Below, piece by piece: positions 43,439 to 51,261 of a stretch of DNA of 64,000 nucleotides. The stretch is from Bacteroides caecimuris (GTDB lineage Bacteria; Bacteroidota; Bacteroidia; Bacteroidales; Bacteroidaceae). Within the stretch, counting starts at the first letter, position 1. Each line of letters starts with the position of its first letter. Location: assembly GCF_001688725.2 (NCBI RefSeq), contig NZ_CP015401.2, positions 3,976,001-4,040,000 of the forward strand. The letters run 5' to 3'. The notes under the pieces are model-generated. The model did no database searches. It saw only the letters and a program-made list of their open reading frames with translations, and was not told the DNA's origin. A program made the translations under genes and the position numbers.

Positions 43439-44674
43439 TTAGCCTACTTCAAGAGCTGTTGCACTCTCAAATTCGGATTTAGTCCAATAGGTACGTGCCA
43501 CACCGTTTGCATCGGCTGGTACTTCCTTTTCCTCAAAGCCACGCACCTGTAAACAGATGATAGCACCAATTTCAGTGATAAGAGGCAACAAACGTCCAGA
43601 GCCTTGTGTATATTCGGCTGCAACTTGACCAGTGGATTCCCCGGTACGCCACTTGGCGATACGAATACCACCGCCAGCGTTCATGTAGTCCACGTTTTCT
43701 TCCTCTATCAACTCGCTATCTTCAATGGCGGGCTGAATTTCACCGATAACCCCGGCAGGCTTGATACAGATAAAGTTGTGATTCCACGGTTCAAGCGATT
43801 TACGCTTACCGTCCATATCCATACCCATTTTACGGGTAATCACCGTTACAGGGGGGATTTCATTACCAGCAAGCAAATCTGCCATCTGAGCCGTTGTTAC
43901 GGTCTGAGCCTTTTTATCGTTACCATGTACCAACAAACGGGTCGTTTCGTCCATACGCAACCAAAAATAGAGGTCTTGGCTCATAAGGATTTCGCCCGGC
44001 TCAATGCCACGGTTACGCAGGTCACTACAGATAGCCGACAACATCAAGACTGGGGACAACTTGCCAGCTTTGGTATTGGCAGAGTTCCACAAGAAAGCTG
44101 ATACCAGCTTGTTTGTTTCCGGCATTTGATAATCCACCTCGTACTTACGTCCACCCGGATTGTTGATTTCCGGCACGAACTGAGCCACACCCCAATTAGA
44201 GAATGCCATCAGAGCGATAAAGTCCATCACGTCCTTACAGCCCAAATAAGCATCTTTCATGTCGTGGGTAAGGAGCTTTTCAATTTGCTTCACCTTAGCT
44301 GATTCACTCAAACGGGGATTTTCGTAAACCTCCATCAGTTTACGGTAATCACGTGCGTACATGGGGAACTTGTGACCCACACGGGGGATTTCCTTAGTCC
44401 ACACATCGAAGCCGTCAGAACGCCTCATAGGTGTAGGTGATTCATCACCAATCAATGTAGCCATGAAACGCAAGTTGTACTTACCTACAAGTGCCTCGGC
44501 AGTCAATGACATTTGGGGCGTGTTGGTAGTAAACCAGCTATCACAGTACATCTTCTGAAAAAGGGTTGTTTCACGTTCGGAAGCCTTATCAAAAGTCTTT
44601 TTCCACGTTGCCAAAAAGTCAAGCGGTTTGCCGTCCTTGTGAAGCCCTTTGAATGTTGAAAAAATAGATTTCAT
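43439..44674 (-). CDS. major capsid protein
   Basis: At 411 residues this is the right size for an HK97-fold capsid subunit. It lies after the scaffold and decoration genes and before the connector genes. Features include an N-terminal helix (SIFSTFKGLHKDGKPLDFLATW), an E-loop-like region around DGFDVWTKEIPRVGHKFPMY, a helical spine region (SESAKVKQIEKLLTHDMKDAY) and P-domain/A-domain strands (GEILMSQDLYFWLRMDE, PPVTVITRKMGMDMDG). No N-terminal prodomain is obvious; the separate scaffold protein upstream would take that role. Confidence 0.85.
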   Translation of the reverse strand: MKSIFSTFKGLHKDGKPLDFLATWKKTFDKASERETTLFQKMYCDSWFTTNTPQMSLTAEALVGKYNLRFMATLIGDESPTPMRRSDGFDVWTKEIPRVGHKFPMYARDYRKLMEVYENPRLSESAKVKQIEKLLTHDMKDAYLGCKDVMDFIALMAFSNWGVAQFVPEINNPGGRKYEVDYQMPETNKLVSAFLWNSANTKAGKLSPVLMLSAICSDLRNRGIEPGEILMSQDLYFWLRMDETTRLLVHGNDKKAQTVTTAQMADLLAGNEIPPVTVITRKMGMDMDGKRKSLEPWNHNFICIKPAGVIGEIQPAIEDSELIEEENVDYMNAGGGIRIAKWRTGESTGQVAAEYTQGSGRLLPLITEIGAIICLQVRGFEEKEVPADANGVARTYWTKSEFESATALEVG

Positions 44675-44693
44675 GTCGTTACGCTAATTTTAG

Positions 44694-45341
44694 TTAGTGT
44701 GATTTCGTTAATTTCACGTGGGGATTCCCTTTCAAGTAATCGCCCGTAGTGTCCTTTTGCCCGGCAGGGATAGGCGGCACACGTCTTTCGTACATCGCGT
44801 ATTGCATGGTGTCGGCAGAAACATCTACAGAGGTTTCAAACTCGCCTACTTCCACATCGGCAATCAGTACGGAGTTGGAAGTGCCACGCTCCTTTGATTT
44901 TGCGGCAGCTTGTCCGTCCGAAACAACCTCTACCAATACATCATCCTTTACAAGCCCGGCAATGGCTTTGGAGAGAGTGACAATGTAATTGTTTCCGTTT
45001 CGCTCAATCTTTTCGATTGTGGGAACATCGGCAATGGCTGTAGCGGCTGTGCCGTCTTTCAGCACCAAATCACCAACGGCAAAGCAAGGCTCGTAGAACT
45101 CATCTACGTACAGGCTTACTTTCTTGGTGTTTTCCGCATCCACTTCCACCACTTTTGCAGTCTTGATGACTTGCACCGTCCTTTTCACCTCATCCTTGAT
45201 AGCAAGCGTTCCGGCAGGCACGGTATCGCCAACAGCGAAATGTTGGTTTTCCACGTCCAGATTGAAGCCGCCTTGCACGATAGAGGGCGAACCCGTGAAA
45301 ATGGGTCGCATCCCGGTAAATGAAGCAGTCTTTCTTTTCAT
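44694..45341 (-). CDS. head decoration/fibre-like protein
   Basis: This 215-residue protein is beta-rich with repeated short strand patterns (KRTVQVIKTAKVVEVDAENTKK, FYEPCFAVGDLVLKDG) and a Pro/Thr-containing end (RRVPPIPAGQKDTTG). It sits between scaffold and capsid genes, 19 bases before the capsid start, where head decoration or head fibre proteins often lie. I cannot assign it to a named family with certainty. Confidence 0.6.
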   Translation of the reverse strand: MKRKTASFTGMRPIFTGSPSIVQGGFNLDVENQHFAVGDTVPAGTLAIKDEVKRTVQVIKTAKVVEVDAENTKKVSLYVDEFYEPCFAVGDLVLKDGTAATAIADVPTIEKIERNGNNYIVTLSKAIAGLVKDDVLVEVVSDGQAAAKSKERGTSNSVLIADVEVGEFETSVDVSADTMQYAMYERRVPPIPAGQKDTTGDYLKGNPHVKLTKSH

Positions 45342-45349
45342 TTCATCTT

Positions 45350-45955
45350 TTATTTTACGGTTATTGATTCCAGCAAGCTATCAGCAGCTTCATCAATTTG
45401 CTTTTCACTTGCCGCCTTAGAACCCCCTGAGTGTTCATCATCAAGCCCATTTGTAATAAGCTCCTGTTTGTAAGCGGAAACGGCATCCTCAATATCTTCA
45501 TCATCGGAGATTGATTTTGCCAAACGGTCACGGAGATAAGCCGGGATTTTGTGCTTTTCCATAGCCTTAACTACTTCCTTTGCACGGGCTTCCTTGCTTT
45601 CTTTGGCTTCGTAGTTAGCAATCTTTTCCTCCATTTCCTTTAACCTCTTTTCAGTCGCTTCGTCCAAAGCCACCTTGCCCTTACGTTTAGATTCTTCTTC
45701 CTTACGCTTTCTTTCTTCCTCTTCCTCATCCTCGGTTTGGGTTGGTTTCTTTTTGTTTGCCCATCGGGTTGCTTCACCTTGACTTTCCTTAGCCACTTCC
45801 GCAATCAGATTTGCCGTACTTTCTATTGCCTCATCATCGGTAGAATCATCCTCAATGCTGCCACCCATTTTTTCGGTTATCGCTTTAAGGTACTTCTCCG
45901 AAAGACCAGTGTCTTTACACAAGCCTTTGACTTTCTCAAAGAGTTTCTTATTCAT
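45350..45955 (-). CDS. capsid scaffold protein
   Basis: This 201-residue, highly charged protein has a central coiled coil (EEEEERKRKEEESKRKGKV then DEATEKRLKEMEEKIANYEA) flanked by a helical N-terminus and an acidic C-terminal helix. Size, coiled coil, charge and place directly upstream of decoration and capsid genes match siphovirus scaffolding proteins. It is the first gene of the leftward unit starting at the promoter 45995-46002. Confidence 0.8.
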   Translation of the reverse strand: MNKKLFEKVKGLCKDTGLSEKYLKAITEKMGGSIEDDSTDDEAIESTANLIAEVAKESQGEATRWANKKKPTQTEDEEEEERKRKEEESKRKGKVALDEATEKRLKEMEEKIANYEAKESKEARAKEVVKAMEKHKIPAYLRDRLAKSISDDEDIEDAVSAYKQELITNGLDDEHSGGSKAASEKQIDEAADSLLESITVK

Positions 45956-45994
45956 TGTTGCTTTTGTTATTTAGTAAGTTGAACTTCTACAGAG

Positions 45995-46040
45995 CAAAGA
46001 TATGAAATAAAATCATATATGCGTTCCATAAACACACATA
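45995..46040 (-). promoter_or_regulatory. late structural promoter with operator palindrome, site 2
   Basis: On the minus strand TATCTTTG (45995-46002) is a -7 box 40 bases before the scaffold start codon. Upstream is a diverged copy of the phage palindrome, TATGCGTT-ccata-AACACACA at 46017-46037. It probably drives the long capsid-to-tail transcript. Confidence 0.65.
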
Positions 46041-46131
46041 TTTTACTCGGTAAATTACTTGCCTATTAGCATCTTACGCTTAAAAACAAGACGTAAAAGC
46101 GATTTTTCATTTGCTATATTCAATATAACAA

Positions 46132-46152
46132 ATATGTGTTTGATTAACACAA
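46132..46152. promoter_or_regulatory. operator palindrome, site 3, in the divergent control region
   Basis: TATGTGTT-tgatt-AACACAAC lies midway between the leftward scaffold and rightward small-gene promoters. A -7-like sequence on the minus strand (CATATTTG, 46129-46136) overlaps its left arm. Confidence 0.6.
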
Positions 46153-46178
46153 CAGGAATAATAATTTTCACTCAGCAA

Positions 46179-46336
46179 AAATATATCCTCAGAAAAGCAC
46201 AAAATATATCCTGTTTTGCAGTAAATATATCCATTCGAGCATTCCCACTCATCTTAAATAAAGGAAATCACCACTAAAAGACTATCAAAACCAACTATCA
46301 CATAGGTATTTTGAAAATATATCCAAAAATATATCC
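46179..46336 (+). repeat. five direct repeats of AAATATATCC
   Basis: AAATATATCC occurs at 46179, 46202, 46223, 46315 and 46327, all in the same orientation, in the 476-base divergent intergenic region. Spacing is about two helical turns for the first three (23 and 21 bases) and 12 for the last two. The cluster ends just before the -33 box of the rightward promoter. It looks like an array of binding sites for a regulator or replication protein. No gene is seen in 45956-46431. Confidence 0.7.
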
Positions 46337-46342
46337 AAACAC

Positions 46343-46373
46343 TTTGTTATATTAAATATATAGCCTATATTTG
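46343..46373 (+). promoter_or_regulatory. consensus promoter of the rightward small-gene operon
   Basis: TTTG (46343-46346) and TATATTTG (46366-46373) are 19 bases apart, a textbook Bacteroides promoter. The expected start near 46380 gives a leader of about 50 bases to the first ATG. Confidence 0.85.
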
Positions 46374-46431
46374 CAACGTAATTGAATTGATTACGAATAA
46401 AGAATATGTAACACCTAACAAATTTCAGATT

Positions 46432-46683
46432 ATGGCAATTAAGCGTATTGATGAAAAGAAAACATTAGAGTATGCGGTAGCTTTTCACTTCCACACTTCG
46501 GGAAGCATAAACTTTATGATGGGCAATATCATGTACCAGCATATCAAAACCATTTATGACGAAAGGGCAGACGGCAGAGGGCAAAACACATTAGAGGTAG
46601 TTTACAACTACAAAAAAATGAAATATGAAGTGCTGTGCCTCACAGACAGCAAATTAGCTCAAAAAGAAATATCAATACTATAA
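46432..46683 (+). CDS. hypothetical early protein
   Basis: The 83 residues (MAIKRIDEKKTLEYAVAFHF...) form an alternating beta/alpha pattern with FHTSGSINFMMGNIMYQHI and LEVVYNYKKMKYEVLCL. ATG 46432 is the first in frame after the promoter. I do not recognise a family. It is the first gene of the rightward operon. Confidence 0.75.
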   Translation: MAIKRIDEKKTLEYAVAFHFHTSGSINFMMGNIMYQHIKTIYDERADGRGQNTLEVVYNYKKMKYEVLCLTDSKLAQKEISIL

Positions 46684-46694
46684 TACATATTGCC

Positions 46695-47060
46695 ATGACA
46701 CAAAAAGAATTTGAAGAAAGAACCGGGTTGAAGCTAACAGCGGACAACTATACAGAGGTTGAAACTTGCTACATGAATACAGACCTTGATAAAGATGCGT
46801 TTTGCAAGTTGTGGATGAAAAACCCGGCAGCTCTGAAAGAAATAGAGCAAAAAACGGTGTTAGTCCGTGAACTTTACGAAGAACGCAAATGTCTTGAAAA
46901 CTTTCTTATAGAACAAGCCGAAAAGTGGAGTGCATTAGATTTAAGAGAAAAAGCAATAACCATGATTGGCGAGCGTGAATACCTCAGAAGAAAATTAGCA
47001 AAAGGATACAACCTTTGGGAATTAGACAAAGAACTATTAGACGAAATTTTAAGAAAGTAA
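46695..47060 (+). CDS. hypothetical helical protein
   Basis: This 121-residue, mainly helical protein (MTQKEFEERTGLKLTADNYT..., CKLWMKNPAALKEIEQKTVL, REYLRRKLAKGYNLWELD) starts 11 bases after the preceding gene. The N-terminal part (EFEERTGLKLTADNYTEVE) resembles a segment common in small Bacteroides phage proteins. Function unknown. Confidence 0.75.
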   Translation: MTQKEFEERTGLKLTADNYTEVETCYMNTDLDKDAFCKLWMKNPAALKEIEQKTVLVRELYEERKCLENFLIEQAEKWSALDLREKAITMIGEREYLRRKLAKGYNLWELDKELLDEILRK

Positions 47061-47103
47061 TAACCAGTAGGGTAGCAATCCCCTACACAATACAAATAAG
47101 ATT

Positions 47104-47283
47104 ATGAAACTTTTAGAGATACATAAAAAGGGTATTAATGCCCACAATAAAGAAGTAAGCTATTACGGCTTAGATTACACGACTAAGAAAGTGTTATTTG
47201 AAGTCGAAGAACTCAATGAGGCTATTGAGCAAGCCGTTTCTTTTGGCTATCAAAAATGGGCTGAAATAACAATGATGTTCTAA
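47104..47283 (+). CDS. small hypothetical protein (59 aa)
   Basis: A short frame starts MKLLEIHKKGINAHNKEV and ends in AVSFGYQKWAEITMMF. It follows a hairpin (GTAGGG/CCCTAC, 47067-47086) in the short gap after the preceding gene and fits the packed layout of the operon. Function unknown. Confidence 0.65.
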   Translation: MKLLEIHKKGINAHNKEVSYYGLDYTTKKVLFEVEELNEAIEQAVSFGYQKWAEITMMF

Positions 47284-47313
47284 GTTTAACCCGGTAGTCT
47301 TTGGGCTACCACA

Positions 47314-47466
47314 ATGCAACACCGAATGAAAAGATATTATTTGCAAGGCAAAGAGATTAGCGAAAAACAAGCTAAAGCCATTGAAGCCCAAAATCAGAAG
47401 TACATAAGCAGCAATGATTTTACGCTTTGGGCAAAGTGCCAATTTGTAACAGTAGTAACCAAGTAA
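47314..47466 (+). CDS. small hypothetical protein (50 aa)
   Basis: The frame encodes MQHRMKRYYLQGKEISEKQA... and ends DFTLWAKCQFVTVVTK. A start at the second Met (47326) is also possible. A hairpin (GGTAGTC/GGCTACC, 47293-47310) lies just before the first ATG. Its YYLQGKEISEKQAKAIEAQN core looks like a helical ribbon common in small phage proteins. Function unknown. Confidence 0.6.
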   Translation: MQHRMKRYYLQGKEISEKQAKAIEAQNQKYISSNDFTLWAKCQFVTVVTK

Positions 47467-47477
47467 ATTTCAGAATT

Positions 47478-47657
47478 ATGAATGAATACACTTACATCAT
47501 TTTCGACCATAACGGCAGACGTTTGGGAAAGATTGAGTTTGGAGTGCGCAACAGCGTACCATCCGCAAAAGAAATAAAAGAAGCCATTAAAGATGGCTTT
47601 CCCAACGGGACGACTTATAAATTACTCGTTCCAATAAGCGTGTGTATCAACCAATAA
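47478..47657 (+). CDS. small hypothetical protein (59 aa)
   Basis: The protein MNEYTYIIFDHNGRRLGKIE... has a compact beta-alpha-beta pattern and ends LLVPISVCINQ. It starts 11 bases after the preceding stop. No family recognised. Confidence 0.65.
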   Translation: MNEYTYIIFDHNGRRLGKIEFGVRNSVPSAKEIKEAIKDGFPNGTTYKLLVPISVCINQ

Positions 47658-47668
47658 AATTTTAGTAT

Positions 47669-47881
47669 ATGGGAATATTGAAAGATGCAATTTTAGCAGC
47701 AATACAGCAGGAACACCCGGATGCTCATTGGGTGGGAAACGAAAAGCCCCACATGATAGAATCTACAGCGCAAGCAAAATACAATGACGTTAGACGTGTT
47801 GAACGCAATTATACTAAAGGCGTTCACAAGGCAAGAAAGGAGGCTCACAATGGCAATAGTAACAGCACAAGACATTTATAG
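47669..47881 (+). CDS. hypothetical basic protein (70 aa)
   Basis: MGILKDAILAAIQQEHPDAHW begins a helical protein whose second half is very basic (YNDVRRVERNYTKGVHKARKE). It may bind nucleic acid, but no motif proves it. Its end overlaps the next gene by 32 bases. Confidence 0.65.
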   Translation: MGILKDAILAAIQQEHPDAHWVGNEKPHMIESTAQAKYNDVRRVERNYTKGVHKARKEAHNGNSNSTRHL

Positions 47882-48044
47882 ATGTGATTCATGCAAGGCA
47901 GCATCAGACGAATTTGGAAGAAGATGTAAGCATGGTATGCTCTTCCCTCTAATGCTTATAATGGGAAACTTTACTGAGTGTATGAACTATGAGTTTGATA
48001 CCGAAAAGGTAAAACTTCAACTAAAACGAAAGGAGGCAAAATAA
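47850..48044 (+). CDS. small cysteine-containing protein (64 aa)
   Basis: The start (MAIVTAQDIYRCDSCKAA) is preceded by an AAAGGAGG Shine-Dalgarno sequence. Four cysteines (CDSC...C...C) could bind a metal in a small zinc-ribbon-like fold. Function unknown. Confidence 0.65.
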   Translation: MAIVTAQDIYRCDSCKAASDEFGRRCKHGMLFPLMLIMGNFTECMNYEFDTEKVKLQLKRKEAK

Positions 48045-48045
48045 G

Positions 48046-48321
48046 ATGGCAACACTTATAAAGACAGACGGAAGTAAATTGGAAATCCAACCTCAAAACG
48101 GGCTGGACTTCCAACTGGATGAACTGCAAAAGTTCGTAGATGGTTACATTGATATTATAAACCTACACAATGGGGATATTCTCGTAATCAATGATAATGG
48201 GAAAGACGTTTTAGATTCCAACGAAACAGCCACGGAAATAGCGCATAAACACAATGCTATTTTTGGTTGGGATTATATTTGTGGCGATGTCGTTATGTGT
48301 AAAGATGAGGAGGTGCAATAA
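48046..48321 (+). CDS. DUF3846-like small phage protein
   Basis: The 91 residues show the pattern of DUF3846: KFVDGYIDIINLHNGDILVI, then NDNGKDVLDSNETATEIAHK and a final IICGDVV-like strand (YICGDVVMC). Proteins of this family are common in phages and integrative elements and of unknown function. A strong GGAGG ribosome site precedes the ATG; its stop overlaps the methyltransferase start by one base. Confidence 0.65.
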   Translation: MATLIKTDGSKLEIQPQNGLDFQLDELQKFVDGYIDIINLHNGDILVINDNGKDVLDSNETATEIAHKHNAIFGWDYICGDVVMCKDEEVQ

Positions 48322-49381
48322 TGGAAATTCATAAATTCCCTTATAACTGGAAGCTGGCAGAAGCCAATTTCACTAAAGACAAAGGCAAAGTGTTTTCTTG
48401 TTTTGCGTGTGGTGGCGGTTCAACTATGGGCTACAAGTTGGCAGGGTTTGATGTGATAGGTTGCAATGAAATAGACCCTAAAGTGAATCAGGTGTATGTA
48501 ACCAACCATGCACCACAGTTCAATTTTTTAGGGGATATAAGAGAATTGAGAGAGAGCTACCGCCCGAACTTTATAACTTGGATATTTTGGACGGTTCACC
48601 CCCATGTTCCACTTTCTCCTTATCTGGCAACCGTGAAAAGGATTGGGGCAAAGAAAAGGTGTTCAGAGAGGGGCAAACGGCACAAGTTCTTGATACACTT
48701 TTCTTCGACTTCATTGCTTTGGCAAAAGCACTTCAACCAAAGGTTGTGATAGCGGAAAATGTGAAAGGCTTGCTTATGGGTAATGCCATAGATTATGCAA
48801 GACGCATTTACAAGGACTTTGAAGATGCTGGGTATTATTGCCAACACTTCTTACTTGATGCTTCTAAAATGGGAGTACCACAAATGCGAAATCGGGTGTT
48901 CTTTGTATGTATTAGGCATGATTTGGGCGTGAATTTCTTGAAAGTGTCTGACCTCTTCAATGTTGAGCCACATATTAGCATGGACTTCAACGAGCCGGGG
49001 ATTTGCTACGGAGAATTTGCGGATTACATGGGCAAGCCATACGGCAAGCGCATGAAAGAAATGTTTGATAATAGAACACATGGGGATATTGATATGTCAA
49101 ATGCTTATCGGAAGCTGACAGGCAAAAGAGGATTTTTCAATCAATGTTATTTGTATGAGGATAAAATTTGCAACACGCTTACGGCTCATGCAGACAGCAC
49201 GATTCCTTTTAATAAGCCTGTGTATTTATCAAAATCTGAGGTGTGCAACGCTTCTACTTTCCCGCAAGACTATGATTTTTGCGGTTTTTCACCGCACTAC
49301 ATTTGCGGTATGAGTGTACCGCCTGTTATGATGGCGCAAGTGTCTACACGAGTTTACGAACAATGGCTATCAAATTTATAA
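48321..49381 (+). pseudogene. C5-cytosine DNA methyltransferase, frameshifted at a GA repeat
   Basis: Two frames together make one cytosine-5 methyltransferase. The first (48321 on) has motif I (FSCFACGGGSTMGYKLAGF) and the acidic motif II region (GCNEIDP). The second holds motif IV with the catalytic cysteine (LDGSPPCSTFS), motif VI (VIAENVKG), motif VIII (MRNRVFF) and motif X-like GMSVPPVM. The switch falls at or just after GAGAGAGAG (48548-48556): removing one GA gives a continuous frame reading RELPPELYNLDILDGSPPC, just as expected. So the gene is out of frame by a dinucleotide. It would methylate phage or host DNA, possibly against restriction. It may be a true mutation, a phase-variable switch, or a sequencing error. 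Confidence 0.85.
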
Positions 49382-49386
49382 TTGGA

Positions 49387-49620
49387 ATGAAAACACTAAC
49401 AGTTGGAGAACTTATACAAAAACTTAAAAAAATGCCTAAAGCAGCCAATGTTTGGATGCTAACAGATAGAAAAGAATCAAATTGGGATGAAGATAATGCG
49501 ACTTTTAGGCGTGTTCATGGAATAACTTACGTTGAAAAAGAAATCGTATATCCAAACGATGGTTTTACAGATAAAACAGAAATTAATGTTTTACTTGAAA
49601 TAGAAGAGGATGAGATATGA
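49387..49620 (+). CDS. hypothetical protein (77 aa)
   Basis: MKTLTVGELIQKLKKMPKAANV is a motif common to small phage and plasmid proteins of unknown function, followed by VWMLTDRKESN and a final INVLLEIEEDE strand. It starts 5 bases after the methyltransferase and overlaps the next gene by 4 bases (ATGA). Confidence 0.7.
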   Translation: MKTLTVGELIQKLKKMPKAANVWMLTDRKESNWDEDNATFRRVHGITYVEKEIVYPNDGFTDKTEINVLLEIEEDEI

Positions 49621-49850
49621 GAAAGTTACGTGCAATATGGCAGCTTATCAAAGCTGATAAATGGGCTTTATTCACTTATGAAAATGCCCCGGAAGACCCA
49701 GTATGGGCAACTTTCCCATTTTTTCGGTGGAACATATCGGAGAAATGCGACTACTTTTTCAGACTGATTAAAGAACGTCTGTATAGTATTGATAATTACA
49801 ACAGTGCTTTAACTAATGAGCGTAAAATATATGAGGATAACGAACAATGA
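49617..49850 (+). CDS. hypothetical protein (77 aa)
   Basis: The protein starts MRKLRAIWQLIKADKWALFTY and contains EDPVWATFPFFRWNISEKCDYF. It is overlapped on both sides by 4 bases. Not recognised; seems a small soluble protein. Confidence 0.65.
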   Translation: MRKLRAIWQLIKADKWALFTYENAPEDPVWATFPFFRWNISEKCDYFFRLIKERLYSIDNYNSALTNERKIYEDNEQ

Positions 49851-50032
49851 TTGAAAAATGGTACGAGGTATCTTGTGATATATGCGGTTGTAAACTTATT
49901 CAATATGCAATGTTTCAGCCAACGCCTACCGAATTACGGAGAAACGGTATAAAAGTTAAAATCTATAATGGCAAGATTCACACTTATTGTGATGAATGTT
50001 ATGAGAAGATAAGAAAAGGAGGTAAACGATGA
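49847..50032 (+). CDS. zinc-ribbon-like small protein (61 aa)
   Basis: Two CxxC pairs (CDICGC near residue 10 and YCDECYEKI near 48) make a likely zinc ribbon. It is followed by an AAAGGAGG ribosome site for the next gene. Function unknown. Confidence 0.7.
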   Translation: MIEKWYEVSCDICGCKLIQYAMFQPTPTELRRNGIKVKIYNGKIHTYCDECYEKIRKGGKR

Positions 50033-50283
50033 ACACTACATTAAGAAATGCTTTCAAGAAAGCGGAAGATAAACACCGTGAATCAATTATAGCACTACAA
50101 GCTATTGATAAACATCTTGCTTTTTCAGGATTTAGAGGGAACGAGCCTAAAATATCAATGGCGGCAGGGGATGATATTTTACTTGTGTGGCAATGTAAAG
50201 AAATGGATAAAGAAACAATCATCGAAATCATGGAATCAAGAGGGTATATAACACCCGATGATTTTGTAGGAGTGTTCGACTAA
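50029..50283 (+). CDS. hypothetical protein (84 aa)
   Basis: MNTTLRNAFKKAEDKHRESI starts a helical N-terminus, with a C-terminal MAAGDDILLVWQCKEMDKET beta-alpha part. A strong GGAGG lies upstream of the start. Not recognised. Confidence 0.65.
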   Translation: MNTTLRNAFKKAEDKHRESIIALQAIDKHLAFSGFRGNEPKISMAAGDDILLVWQCKEMDKETIIEIMESRGYITPDDFVGVFD

Positions 50284-50294
50284 AGTATAAAGCA

Positions 50295-50579
50295 ATGAGG
50301 TACGCACTTAGGAAGCAAGCTAAAATAGCCTCTGTGTATAGTGAGGCTTATTTGAAAGAACACATCATAAGCAGCCTTGATTCTTATTTTGGCAAATGCG
50401 ATGATGAGCGTATAACGGATGATATTTCACAAGAGGGATATGTAACCAGTACTGGAGAAGATTATCCACTTTTGAAAATAAACGACCTTGCGGATGATAA
50501 CGCTATGTTGGAGTTCGCCGTTATAGGTTTGGAATGTGATATATTAAAATTGTCTTTTTTAGGACGAATAAAAGGATAA
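50295..50579 (+). CDS. hypothetical protein (94 aa)
   Basis: The N-terminus MRYALRKQAKIASVYSEAY leads to an acidic middle (DDERITDDISQEGY). It fits the operon with 11- and 5-base gaps. No family recognised. Confidence 0.6.
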   Translation: MRYALRKQAKIASVYSEAYLKEHIISSLDSYFGKCDDERITDDISQEGYVTSTGEDYPLLKINDLADDNAMLEFAVIGLECDILKLSFLGRIKG

Positions 50580-50584
50580 ACACA

Positions 50585-50914
50585 ATGAATAAAGAACTGA
50601 TTAAAAAGGAAGCAGATGAATTTGCTAATAAAGAATACGAGATAAGCGATATTGATAGAGATGCTTTACATAAAGGGTTTTATCATGGTGCGGAATGGCG
50701 CATAAATTCGGTATGGCACAATGCGGATAAGAAACCAAAAGACGGAAAGTATCTAACAATAATAAAGGTGAAAGGAGAGCTTATAATTGAAATAGCCCCG
50801 TGGAGAAATGGAAAATATCAAGGGACACACCATATTGGAGTGTATTTTGGTCATGCTACGATTGTCAAATATGCCAATATTTACGATTTACTACCATCAG
50901 AACAAATCGAATAA
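50585..50914 (+). CDS. hypothetical protein, DUF551-like
   Basis: The 109 residues include INSVWHNADKKPKDGKYLTI and GELIIEIAPWRNGKYQGTH, the W-x-x-A-D-x-x-P pattern found in DUF551-type phage proteins. It is the last gene before the internal promoter at 50956-50987. Function unknown. Confidence 0.6.
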   Translation: MNKELIKKEADEFANKEYEISDIDRDALHKGFYHGAEWRINSVWHNADKKPKDGKYLTIIKVKGELIIEIAPWRNGKYQGTHHIGVYFGHATIVKYANIYDLLPSEQIE

Positions 50915-50955
50915 GAAAGCATTAACCATACTAAGTACAATAAACTTGGTAAACA

Positions 50956-51005
50956 TTTGTTTTATTAAATATAATATGGTAATTTTGCGTTTATAGAACA
51001 CATAT
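50956..51005 (+). promoter_or_regulatory. internal promoter overlapped by operator palindrome, site 4
   Basis: TTTG (50956-50959) and TAATTTTG (50980-50987) are 20 bases apart. The palindrome TTTGCGTT-tatag-AACACATA (50984-51004) overlaps the -7 box and the expected start, an ideal place for a repressor. It controls the last genes including the ADP-ribosylglycohydrolase. Confidence 0.8.
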
Positions 51006-51009
51006 AGCA

Positions 51010-51261
51010 ATGAAACAGCAAAGAAAGGTCATTCATGTAGAATTGAAAGAGCCATACAAGGGCAAACGTCACTACTATTTTGGCAGCATTACCGCTATAT
51101 ATGAGCTGTTGCCCACCGAAGTAGTAGGATGCTCGAAAGAAACCCTTTGGAATGTTCTAAGGAATGACGAACACAAGGGTAGAAAAGCCATTATACGATA
51201 TGGCACACTCCATACAAAACAATCAAATAGAGGCATAAGAAAGGAGGCTAACAATGGATGA
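51010..51261 (+). CDS. hypothetical protein (83 aa)
   Basis: The protein starts MKQQRKVIHVELKEPYKGKR and contains HYYFGSITAIYELLPTEVVG and a basic end, a pattern seen in many small Bacteroides phage proteins without known function; the ELLPTEVVGCSKETLWNVL part resembles a helix-turn-helix. First gene after the repressible internal promoter. Confidence 0.65.
   Translation: MKQQRKVIHVELKEPYKGKRHYYFGSITAIYELLPTEVVGCSKETLWNVLRNDEHKGRKAIIRYGTLHTKQSNRGIRKEANNG

Noticed and set aside
46179..46336. CRISPR array in the repeat region
   Set aside because: The repeats are only 10 bases, unevenly spaced (12 to 92), without spacers of constant length or cas genes.
48578..49381. Second part of the methyltransferase as a separate short gene from a TTG start
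   Set aside because: It lacks motif I for cofactor binding and starts immediately before motif IV; the first part supplies motif I, so one frameshifted gene is the better reading.
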